64,000 nucleotides of DNA, from contig JASAMV010002125.1 of assembly GCA_030248065.1 (NCBI GenBank), forward strand, positions 62,001-126,000, in the 5' to 3' direction. Below the pieces are notes generated by a model, which made no database searches, was not told the origin of the DNA, and saw nothing but the letters and a program-made list of their open reading frames with translations. The DNA comes from Rhynchonema sp. JSB1_4 (taxonomy: Eukaryota; Nematoda; Chromadorea; Monhysterida; Xyalidae). Of the stretch, positions 45,743 through 55,711 are shown one piece after another (position 1 is the first letter of the stretch; each line of letters opens with the position of its first letter). The position numbers were made by a program, and so were the translations under genes.

Positions 45743-48093
45743 GTATGATCCCAACAAAGTGGATACGGTTCATCCATGATGGATCAAGAACATTGAGAAA
45801 TTTACATCCTGTCATCCTACAGCCCATGAACAACGACCAGCATAGCACTGATAAAGGCAAGCCAACATGCGCCGACTTCCGCTGTGATTGGAGACCGAAA
45901 GACGAGGACACAACTGGGAGCGGTTTGAGCGACCATCCGTGCGTCAAAAAGAAAAGCGTTCTGTGCGAGCGACCACTGAAAGGCATGTTGCTGCTGCTTT
46001 TTAAAAATATTGCGGAGCAATTCACCGGGACTGTAATTGTTCTGAAATAAAACTTATCAGGTTATTTCTTGGGACCATCGTCTATGGCTTGTCGATGATC
46101 AAACTGATGACATCCAGGCAGCCGTTGTGTTAGAATTTGGGTCCGAACAGTGATCCCCACGGGCAAATGAGCAGAGCACATTTTTAAGCGGGAGATATGA
46201 GCAGGGCCCCAAGAGTAGAACCGAGCAATGATTAGGTCCACCCCATAGCCTAAGCGCAAACATAGAAACGAAAGTTCATCAAAAAAAAGCTCATCAAAGT
46301 TTCATCGGTCACACCGTATACAAACGGATTCAACAATTTCAGTGTGTCGGCCGTCGGCCAATCTGACGAACGCCAAAATCGACAATCCGCCGAAGAATGG
46401 CAAATCCTACGTGGTTGGCGAGACGTTGACCGTGAAATGCGTAAAGGGATTCGAATGGGCAGCCAACAAGGACGTGCAGACAACGACATGCTTCAACAAT
46501 CGATTGGCGAATCATTTGAATTTGAAGCCATGTGTTCACAAAGGTTTATTGGTGCGGGCGGTCGGTGTACATGCAAGGACACGATATACGTATGTATAGT
46601 CCATCCATCAGCTCATGGCACTTTTGTTTGGGAGGTTCAGGTTCCGTAGTTAAAAATTGTTCTTCCGCAAGGCGATGTCAGAGAAAACGGCGCAGAAAAA
46701 TAAAATAAAAACCGATTTCTCTTTGTTTTCTTTTTCGTAAGCCAACCGGAACCGGAATAGTACTGTATCCTGTCAAGCTATTCAGCTTGGGAAAGGTGTC
46801 GTGAGCTGATGGATGGACTATACATGTCAGAAAAGGCAGATGTACACACAAACAATTGAGGTTGTTATGTACCTGGTGTTTTCGGCATCGGTGGCGCGCC
46901 TGATGACCAGCTGATTTTTATCGCCTGGTGGCGCTTAGTGGTGGCGCTCATGTATGTACAATCCCTTTCGGTTGTCGATATGAGGAATAGGTACTGTATA
47001 TCCATCACGCAGAAAACATAGTTAAGCAAGGCAGTCGGGGCAGATTTTCGGGACGAAAATAGCGTGAAAGACCATCATTCACTGTGGATAGACGACACTT
47101 CGAAGAGGGTACGCTGCTGTAAACGGATTTCAGATCGGATTTTTCGCCGGCCGCACAGCGATGGCGGTATCAACTGGCTCGTCATTCTCTTGGTGGTCGT
47201 TTCCGTCGGTTGGGATTTTGTATGTCTTAGTCTGTTAAACAAATCGCAATGAAATATTAATTGATGAATATCAATGATTGTTTTGATCAAATGCTATTAT
47301 CCTCAAAGGCGCCGTTGCTGTTTTTGTCGTCTTGGCGATCGTCGGCTACAAGGTGATGACAGCCAAACAAGAGGACCAAAATTGGGACACGAAAACGAGA
47401 TGGGGGCTGAAGTGGGTGAGAATCTCAGTTTGAACACCTTTGCTAAGATAGACACAGAACGTGTATTAACCAGGGTTGGACAAAAAAAAACGACGGCGTT
47501 TTTTCTTGGAAAAACGACGTTTTTAAAAAAAACGTCTGGGTCGTTTTTCGTTCTTTTTAAATCCTGAATTTCCTTGATTTTCCCTAATTTTCAGGGAAAG
47601 TACCCTGATTTTCAATTTTTTGTCTCATTTTTTTCAAAAAATTTTCGACCAATTTTTACTTTGTCGAGATACATCGATACACTGAGTTTGACTTTCAATG
47701 ATGACCCCGGCCAAAGTTGGTCACATGATGCGGGTCTGATATGGAATGATAACAACTCGCTAGAAAAGGGTTGAAACCCGTTTATTTTGCCTCAGAACGC
47801 ATAGAATTACTTCATTTAACCACGTTTTCTTCCCAACAAGAGCGTTTTCCATTTTTTGGGCATATTTTGGTCATCTGGGCGTTTTAAAAACGTCTTAAAA
47901 ACGATTTTTTGAAGAAAAAACGTTTTTCCCCAACCCTGGTATTAACAGCACTGTTGTTATTCCACATCAGGACACGGCGAACCAACGCGAACACCAGAAC
48001 TATGACCCGTCGCTAAAATTCTCACGAAAGAATTGTATCCGAAAATTATTCAAAGTTCAGTGCAATCTTCAAAATCAAGTTTTAAAAAAATAA
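45743..48093 (+). CDS. membrane protein: C-type lectin end, sushi domain, TM helix; 5' end missing
   Basis: Exons 45743-45982, 46343-46543, 47134-47208, 47309-47415 and 47971-48093 keep phase to a TAA stop, about 248 codons. The first ends in LSDHPCVKKKSVLCERP, typical of the C-terminus of a C-type lectin domain. The second is a sushi/CCP module with four cysteines (CRPSANLT, VKCVKGFEW, TTTCFNN, LKPC). The next two build one membrane helix across a junction (WLVILLVVVSV then AVAVFVVLAIVGYKV). A cytoplasmic tail of about 65 residues follows, with HQNYDPSLKF. The first intron appears to use a GC donor (AAAG/GCATGT). It is probably a cell-surface recognition protein with a selectin-like order; partners are unknown. 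Introns carry a TATAGTCCA MITE and a hAT MITE. Confidence 0.7.
46595..46822. mobile_element. MITE of the TATAGTCCA family, copy 3
   Basis: A 228-bp element, TATAGTCCATCCATCAGC to GCTGATGGATGGACTATA, inside intron 2 of the lectin/sushi gene; same length as copy 2 in the SDR gene. Confidence 0.88.
47471..47938 (-). mobile_element. hAT-type MITE (family A), copy 3
   Basis: 468 bp with ends CAGGGTTGGAC and CCCCAACCCTG and a perfect duplication GTATTAAC (47463-47470 and 47939-47946). It makes up most of the 555-bp intron between the second membrane exon and the last exon. Confidence 0.93.
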
Positions 48094-49170
48094 CATACAA
48101 ACCATGATGAAAAACTCTGAAATCCGAACACAAATCAAAGCGGCTAGTCTTTCACCGCCAGTAGTGTACAAAGCTGGATAACTGAGCTGAAGTTTGAGAA
48201 GATATGCTGATTTTGACTTTATTATGCTCTGGTGCACAATACCATACTCAATGAACTTCTCGGTAGTATTTCCGAATCTTTTTTCCAAAATGATTTTCGC
48301 CCTGATTGAATTTAGAGAGATGCGCACTCCCAGCTTGAACTGATACAGCAACTGCATGCTAACATACATACGATGATCTCTCCCTATAACATCATAACTC
48401 GTGAGAATAAAAATGAATGACCACACGCCTTGAAATCTGGCTGCATTTGGCACGGCCATATATGCAAACACATTTGCGGGCCGCGGCGGGTCAGAAAAAA
48501 GTGCCGTAAGGACTGCGCCGCGCTTGCATGGCCGCACTCGCGGGGCGCAGTGTGCGGATCACTTCGAAACATTTCTTCGGTTGTTGTAACACTATAATGA
48601 ACCAATCAGCGTCTAGCCAACGTCGCTTACCTGCCTGACCAGCAAACTGTTAAAAAATATGCTCATTGCACGACTCTGAATTTGTATATCGTAATGCGCA
48701 TGACATACATACTGTATTTACATCTTTTGCACAAAATAATATTTATGCTAATGACGGACCGAAAACAAATAGTCTCCCGATATATATACATAACTGCGTT
48801 AATCATAACGATAATTATGGTTTGTTAAGTCAGGTAAACGGCACTGCCATGTCATACGCAATCGAAAATGACTCACGCACGATGTGACTGACTGATGACG
48901 TTCATCTTGCTAGAAGTTCCTGAGCAAAAGTTGTTTGTCATAAACGTTCGAAACAACAACAGCAGCAAACCACCCACATTTTGCCAACTCACGGACTGTG
49001 ATTGATAATACCAACTAAAGTGCGTGCAGCTGGTTTTTTTGTCGTACTAGTATTACCAATGACTTGTTTGAACGTAACACCTATCATATGAAAGTTCGGT
49101 ACTGATGGTGATTCACAAGCAGTTTTTTAATCAAGCATTGCTCTCTTAACGCATCAAAACAATAATCTAA
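48094..49170. other. intergenic, no gene recognised
   Basis: A 151-codon minus-strand frame (48537-48082) overlaps the end of the lectin/sushi gene but shows no domain or splice logic. Confidence 0.4.
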
Positions 49171-49959
49171 CACACCAGTTGTCAAAGGCATATAAAAATT
49201 CGAGATCTTCCTGCTCAGGCATATACTTACAAAACTTCATTCTTTTTAAATTGTCCGCTATATTCGGACGTTTTCGACACGCAGTTCAACAACCACACCG
49301 AATGCCAAGATAATATGGTTGTTGCGAATATCAAACTTGACACCGCCGTAAATACGGAAACTTCGGCCGTAGCGAATGACAAAGCTACGGACAAATCGAA
49401 TGCGGAAACAACAGAAGACGCGAAAACTTCTGCCACGGCGAAAGAGGAAACTGCGGAGGCGAAAAACTTGGGAACTTCAGTCGTATCGAATGCCCGCTTG
49501 GTCACAGCGAATACGGAGACGTCGACCAGCGCGAATGTGGATACTTCGGCCACAGAAAATGCGGACACTTCCGCCACAGCAAATGCGGACACTTCCGCCA
49601 CAGCAAATGCGGACACTTCCGCCACAGCAAATGCGGACACTTCCGCCACAAAAAATCTGGAAACTTCAGTCGCATCGAATGCGGAACCCTTGGTCAGGGC
49701 GAATACGGAAACGTCTACCGCCGCGAATGTGGAAAGCACGGCCACAGGAAATGCGGAAACTACGACCGCAGCGAATGTCGAAGCTCCGGACACACTGATT
49801 ACTGAAATGGTGCCCAAGATCACATCAACTGCGATCGAGCAAGAAAAATGACAACTTCTCGAAATGACGGAATCCGACGATGAGGACGACTGCCAAATTG
49901 TGGCTGTGCTGCCGCCGAAACATTTGCGAACCGATTGGCCGTTGCTGAACGTTGAATGA
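49171..49959 (+). CDS. Thr/Ser/Ala-rich repeat protein, last exon with in-frame TGA
   Basis: A frame open from 49171 encodes LNCPLYSDVFDTQFNNHTEC (from about 49244), then a long low-complexity stretch of TSATANAD-type octads (first ATG at 49315). Four exact 24-bp units, GCGGACACTTCCGCCACAGC+AAAT, lie at 49561-49656. The frame meets TGA at 49852, but continues without another stop for 35 codons (MTESDDEDDCQIVAVLPPKH) to TGA 49957-49959. The tail has an acidic patch beside IVAVL, like a SUMO-interacting motif. Upstream exons were not found; acceptors are possible at 49218 or 49284. All frames of the repeat are open, so the true frame is an inference. Confidence 0.5.
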
Positions 49960-50276
49960 TCACAGGGTTGACGTGATTAATCTTGCTTTTTTCTGCTTGC
50001 AGTTTTTGATCACGTTTTGGATTTGTACATCAGAGTTTGCCATCAGATTACTGTATGTATGTATGTCATCGATATGCTGCCATTGAAACGTCACGCGCTG
50101 CCATTGAAACGTCACGCGTCATTTTGTAAACGCAATTTTCCAATGCTAACGTGATTATTGTTTCGTGATTGGCTGTGATTCCTCGTGTACTACAACCTTG
50201 TCTTCTTCTGGGTGTAGATATTTATTATGGTTGCATATCTTTGATGTTGCCGGGATGGCAGTGCCGTAATGCAATC

Positions 50277-50608
50277 ATGTTGTGTGTCTTTGAGAGACGA
50301 ACAGCACCAAATCACAATACACAGAATATATTGCCGAATTTTCGACACTCAATAGTGTCCTCGTCAGGGCTAAAATCAACAAAAAGAGAGATAGGAACCG
50401 GTTGTCACAAGAATATCACTTCAGAATACGCAAACAAGGTGCAAAACTGCGTTTTCTGAAGTGATATTCTTGTGACAACCGGTTCCTATATCTCTCTGTT
50501 TGCTGATTTTAGCCCTGACGAGGACACTATTGAGTGTCGAAAATTCGGCGATATATTCTGTGTATTGTGATTTGGTGCTGTTCGTCTCTCAAAGACACAC
50601 AACAACAT
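50277..50608. mobile_element. foldback MITE with about 150-bp arms
   Basis: ATGTTGTGTGTCTTTGAGAG at the left mirrors CTCTCAAAGACACACAACA at the right. The arms match almost throughout, including TCGACACTCAATAGTGTCCT and CACAAGAATATCACTTCAGA, around a centre of some 20 bp. The RNA would form a long hairpin. Confidence 0.9.
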
Positions 50609-50618
50609 TATTATGGTT

Positions 50619-50866
50619 GGTTTATTGCTCTCAATGACGCATAAAACCAGGCACGTAAATAATGTTGAAGCACAGTCCTGTGAACTGTCCTGATGTCCGT
50701 TATCTCTTTCTCTCTCCTTGGCGCTTTAGCTTTTATTTGCTGTAGTTTGTTATAACCAGCGTTGTAACTATTTTTATTTCCGTAATTGTTCCACCCGGTC
50801 ATGTAACTGTGCTTCTATCACTAATTTACGTGCATGGTTTTATGCGTCAATGGAGAGCAATAAACC
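50619..50866. mobile_element. MITE with GGTTTATTGCTCTC ends
   Basis: GGTTTATTGCTCTCAATGAC at the left and GTCAATGGAGAGCAATAAACC at the right, with arms of about 42 bp, 248 bp overall. It starts 10 bp after the preceding foldback element. Confidence 0.85.
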
Positions 50867-51258
50867 AAAGATATTTATTATCATGATTTACTTAATTATT
50901 ATATTTCTTATTATCTATTACTGGTTATCTGACACGGGTCTTCAGAAGCATTCGGTTCAGTCATGAATTTTTAACTGGCCATAAATTTTTATGAATCGCC
51001 TCAAAGGAGAGTGGGAAAAATGCTCCTAGAATATTTTACCGCAAAGTGGCATGAACATACAGTAGTGCATTCCACCAAGAATACACGCAATGTAAAACTG
51101 TACAGATTGCCACCCAAAACAGTTCGGTTCGGTATCGAACTATGCTTTAGTGTCATTCAACTCATGATTTGGCTGGTGAGACATAGCGCTGTTTTGTTTC
51201 GTTTCATTTATGCAGCGTAACACTGACAAAATTTCAAGCAAAACAAAAAGTTATCTTT
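50867..51258. other. 3' flank of the receptor gene
   Basis: A/T-rich; no gene recognised. Confidence 0.4.
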
Positions 51259-51264
51259 TTATTA
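51259..51264 (-). terminator. polyadenylation signal of the receptor gene
   Basis: TTTATT on plus (AATAAA on minus) about 205 bases after the receptor stop codon. Confidence 0.5.
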
Positions 51265-51467
51265 TATGCAACAAATGACGTCGGATATGCGACTGCTGGA
51301 CAACATGACTAGGAATGGACAGAAAATTTGGAATATAAGAAAAATCTGAGTGTAGATCGAGTTAATCTGATGATCTTTTTTCAGTATATAGTGTGTGTTC
51401 TTGGCAGGTTAGCTTCCATCAAGATGTAAATAGTTGTTTCAAGAAAAAGACACAGAAAAACCACAAA

Positions 51468-54400
51468 TTACACTGCTGACTCTTCAAGTATCGAGTCTTC
51501 ATCCGAGCTCAAGAGATCACTGTGTAATGGACTGCTTCGGTCGCGTTGTTTCTTTTTCAACAATTTCGTTTCTTCTTGTTTCATTTCCTGAGGAGCATGT
51601 TGTGATGTCGTTGGTACCAGCAGCAACATACAGTCGTGGCTGTGAGTCTTGGCTGCCAGTTGTGGGGGCGGCGGCGGCGGTGGTGACGACCTTTGAACGG
51701 TCGCGTCTGCAGCGCCATTGACCAGCACACTGGTCGCGGTCGCAGATAAACGCGACGCATTCGACTTTGAATTATTCAATATCAAAATATTTATATTCTC
51801 TGAATGATCGTGATTGTTCTTCTGACTGCTGGGCGGCGGGCGGCAGCTGGCGGTTGTTTTCTGCGCCTCGAGCGGCCGCTGGCGTCGCGGTCGACAAATG
51901 AAAAAGAACGTTTCGCGAAACATCCGCCGAAACCACGGGCCCATCGCGTAATAGATGAGGAAATTTGTGGCCGAATTCACGCAGACAAGCACGTCGCTGC
52001 CGATTAGCAGAATTTGTTGCAGCGTGAATGACCAGTTGCTTGACGGCAGCCAGCCTGAAAATGTTGATTAGGCGATTTTGCAGTGCATTATGATTTCCAT
52101 ATATATGTAGTCGACACAGTCAGACTGCCCGCTTCCTACAGACTACTTAGGGCAGATTTACCGCCCCGGTATTTCCGTCACTATGCAAGGAATATTTGCT
52201 CTAAAATGCGTTAATTACAATAGGCGATTAGCGGTACATCATGAACCAATAATTGTTCAAAAAAATTCACTGCAGTGAAGGCTTCACCGTCCACATGAGA
52301 GGGTCACAGATGACACATTGCCCACTCTGCGAGATACTACCACATTAGTCCGATAATTTATTCGTCCATTGTCCTGACTTGGCAAAATTTGCGGGTTCCT
52401 GAATGTCGTCGCCTACATACATATGTTCTTGCGCTCATTTGGGGCTACGTCGACGACCATTATCTACGATTTGTGTGGACTACATCAGAACAGGCCCGAT
52501 TCTATGATCTCAGGAGGCTTATCAGAAAACGAAAAACTGCTCTCCATTCCATTCAGTGATCATCAAAGCAGTGAAACATCACCAAGCCGCCAATGTCCTA
52601 ACCGGTAACATCTAGAAAGTTGCAGAACAACGACGGCGAGTAGAACACAATGAAACTGGTGCACACGATTACAGCCAGCCAGAACGAGCGGCGTTTCGAG
52701 CTGGACATTCCCGATGCCTGTTTCTTCAAGGTCGCCAGTCGTTCGAATTTCATTGAATTCCCGCTCGAATGTGCGATCGGAATTGTCTGCTCGGCTGATA
52801 TGCTGCTGCGTGCGTCGCGCTGCTGCCGGCTCGTGCTGTACGATGACCGACGTCTGGACAATATGTGTACATATACTGGGTAATATATAGATAATTACGG
52901 TCTGCCCTCCATATAGTGAACGTTTCTGAACACGCTAGTTTGGTTACAATAGTCTAACCTGCAATACGGCGTTACTGTTTATTGCGCTGGGTACGGATCC
53001 TTTCACAATAAAGAGTTCAGATTAGCATCACTTCAAAATCATGGTGACCAAAAATGTCGGATTCCGATCACGCCAATATAAACCAGGCAGACTGTAGCTG
53101 GTGACGTGGCAGTAACATTCTATGCAATCCTAAACCAGCTCAATGCCTTGTCAGCTTCACATTGCCATCAGGTGCATTTGCACTGACGATGATCTGGTAC
53201 AACGCCCGCCTGAGAAAACCAGGTCGAAACAGGCAACCAAATGGCACATTATTCAATGCCCCCAGCTGCACACATTTCAGGTGACAGTTCTGAATTCAAC
53301 GCGTGGAGTTCTGGAGTTCAACAACCATGCGTCCAAAAAATTTGCTGATGCTTGTATCTGAAGCTCTTCAATTTTTACCATCGACACTCACAGTGCTTCC
53401 ATTTTCGTGATCTTCTGTCTAACCGACATCGCAGTGCGAATAGCCCGATAGACGAACACATTCAACACGATCATGATTGTCCATGGGATGATGAATAGAA
53501 CGAACAGCACCGCGTAGCTGAAAGGGCGCATAGCTCAATCAGTTAGTCGATCGACTGCGGCGGGTTCGAATCCCGCTCGCGCCAAACTCACAATCTGTAC
53601 ACGGTTGCGTAAATGGCATTTAGTCTGAGATCAGTGGGCGCGCCGCGGTTCGTTTCGAACCAATAAGGAAAGCGGAATATTGCCGATGCGAGAACGATGA
53701 CTAGCAACGTTTGCGACGCGCGTTTCATGGTTAACCTGAAATTATGTTGTCGCGGTAGCATCAAACTTGGTGCTCAGAAAGAACCGGTTCTGTTCTTTCG
53801 TGTCGTGACTTATTTTCTTTAAATAAAAGAAAGTTCGGAAGTTTAGCGTCACAAGTTTGGACCTGGTTTGAAACTGTTCCAAGACAGTTGGGCAACAATT
53901 TTTACGCTAGCCGAAATTGGCGGAATTATCCACAGTATCATTCAGGCGCGCCATAGGTAGCGTCATCAAGCATCATCAAGAAACATCCGATCGCTAAAGT
54001 CGATGCCGGATCCCATTTAAGCAAGCCTACAATTACCCACACACAACGACCTTACCATGTGAGCGATTTCATGGGATGAATGACGGCGATATATCGATCG
54101 ACAGTCATCACAACGCACGTCCACACGGAGCAGAACTGTGCCATGGCCAGGAATGGACGAACGTAATCACTCGCAATTGGACACCAGACGCAACTCTGTA
54201 ATTATCTGTTGACATATTTTTAACATAAATAATATTTTTAGTGCCGAGCGTGTTTCGGCAATTACGGCTGTTTCACATTTCGCGTTCTGATCAGTCACGT
54301 GGCCAACTTTTCGCATATTCGTGCTGGGGATGACCTGATGCACCGTTGGTCTGTAAACACAGGTTCAAACCAGCGGCTCAAAAAATTTTTTAGGAAGTTT

Positions 54401-55711
54401 TGCCTTTAGTTCTTGCTCAAGCACTATGAATAGATTTTGAAACGCACACCGAATCCTTGCGTTGTGCGAAAGACAGTGTCCTCGGACAAAAAACTGGCTT
54501 TCGTCCAGCAGGATTCGAAGCCCAACACAGATACCAGTTAGTACAATATCCAACGACAACCGCCTGCGCTACGCACGCACGCGCGCACATACCGACCTTA
54601 CCTTTATCTCGTCCACTTCCATCATACACGGCATGCATCCGCTGATGACCAACAACGCTGTGGTGAGAACGACGAAGTCAAAGAAGCTCAACCCAAGCAG
54701 AAACGTGTGCAACGATTTCGATGATTGTGCCACGTGGCGGGTGGCACGCAGACGTTTGATGAACACCACTATGGACGCAAATGTTACGAACATGCCGACC
54801 TGAAACGTGTAGAGCTTTGTCTTCTAAGTCTTATAAGGCCCAACTATTCTCTGCGTTATTCTCACGCGCAGCATGAAACAACTTTTCCCACACTGATTGA
54901 TTCGCCACGCGCGCGCCAGCCAATCAGCGCGCGAGAGTTTGTTTCGTGTGGCGTGAGAGAATGAAATATAATTGGGCCTTTAGGATCGGATGTCGGGTAC
55001 CGACAACCTTGCTTTCGTCATCGGGTATCATTTAGTAAAACAATGGTTGAGTTTGCTTGCTGGCAGCAGACGATGTTCAATAATAACGGGGAGCGCATGT
55101 ACATTCCACGGGGCTGTACGCACACACTCAGACTTTGTGGGTCTGTGCATCACAGCAGAAACGGCAATCACAATTGCGCATGTATATGACCAAAAACTTT
55201 GCGTCCAAGGGCACGCATTTCAATAGCTCAGTTGGTAGAGGAATGCCCCGGTTAGGCGGGTTCGAGCCCCAGTCGAAGAAAGCCATTTTTTGTTCACGAA
55301 GGATTTTGGAATGTACATGCGCTCCCCGTTATTATTTAGTGTCAACGGTCGAGCGTCCCTGGTGGCACCGACAGCTTGTGTGAAAGTGACTCACTCTCTA
55401 TAGGGACAGTTTATAGTGATCGCTTAACACCCAGCACTTTCGGTCACCATAAATTGTACACTTATATAGAGTGCTTCATATATGAGCCAATCTTTGATTT
55501 TCGACTTCTCAAATGCAAGCCAAGCTGTGAACAACCTTCCAACGCGCACACAGAATTTGAAACAGACCAAACCAACCAAACAAATTGGCGGCAGAATAAC
55601 GCTTCGAAGCCAGAACATAGCGCTGACCCAGGTTTCATGTCTGGTCTTCTGACATTGCCAGGGACATTCATGTGAGTAACACTGACACGACTCGTTGATC
55701 GATATCGACAT
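51468..55711 (-). CDS. rhodopsin-class G protein-coupled receptor, probably for a neuropeptide
   Basis: Seven minus-strand exons join in phase to 526 aa: 55711-55577, 54799-54602, 54195-54056, 53735-53592, 53517-53392, 52853-52603 and 52054-51468. The ATG at 55711 gives an extracellular N-terminus with an NES glycosylation site and four cysteines. TM1 crosses the first junction (ILPPICL then VGMFVTFASIVVF). TM3 ends in DRYIAV (144-146), TM5 is LFVLFIIPWTIMIVLNVFVY, TM6 has FIVFYSPSLF, and TM7 carries NSATNFLIYY in place of NPxxY. ECL2 shows no cysteine, so the usual TM3-ECL2 disulphide is unclear. The long tail has a run of seven prolines and ends DEDSILEESAV. The overall look is that of FMRFamide/myosuppressin-type receptors; the ligand is an inference. 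Introns hold a tRNA-like sequence, two MITEs and the recurrent decamer. Confidence 0.88.
53524..53584 (+). other. tRNA-like sequence filling a 74-bp receptor intron (antisense)
   Basis: On the plus strand: GGGCGCA, TAGCTCAATCAGTTAG (A-box-like), then GCGGGTTCGAATCCCGC (perfect 5-bp T arm and B box) and TCGCGCC, with up to 5 bp of acceptor pairing. Between them only AGTCGATCGACT (a palindrome) and a few bases remain, so no normal anticodon arm exists. The receptor intron (53591-53518, GTGAGT...TTTCAG) is made of this sequence plus its splice sites. Confidence 0.7.
54834..54981. mobile_element. MITE of the AAGGCCCAACTATA family, copy 2
   Basis: Ends TAAGGCCCAACTAT and ATAATTGGGCCTTTA, with inner ATTCTCACGC...GCGTGAGAGAAT arms; intron 1 of the receptor gene. 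Confidence 0.8.
55079..55336. mobile_element. 258-bp element with perfect 29-bp inverted ends and a tRNA-like core
   Basis: AATAATAACGGGGAGCGCAT+GTACATTCC at the left is exactly mirrored at the right (55308-55336). The tRNA-like sequence at 55224 lies inside. It is located in intron 1 of the receptor gene. Confidence 0.88.
55224..55290 (+). other. tRNA-like sequence inside an inverted-repeat element
   Basis: TAGCTCAGTTGGTAGAG (A box) and GCGGGTTCGAGCCCC (B box) are separated by only 15 bases, so the anticodon arm is shortened. It is followed by AGTCGAAGAAAGCC and a T run, shared with 10784-10812. Likely a tRNA-derived repeat rather than a functional tRNA. Confidence 0.65.

Noticed and set aside
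45475..45748. Frames such as MALHKKTW repeats near the lectin exon
   Set aside because: They translate the GGCGCTCCAC minisatellite, which is probably intronic.
48082..48537. Minus-strand frame of 151 codons
   Set aside because: Antisense to the end of the lectin/sushi gene, with no recognisable family or splice sites.
49227..49823. Minus-strand frame of 198 codons with EVSAFAVA repeats
   Set aside because: Shadow of the 24-bp repeat. The plus frame is preferred because it continues into non-repetitive protein-like sequence at both ends.
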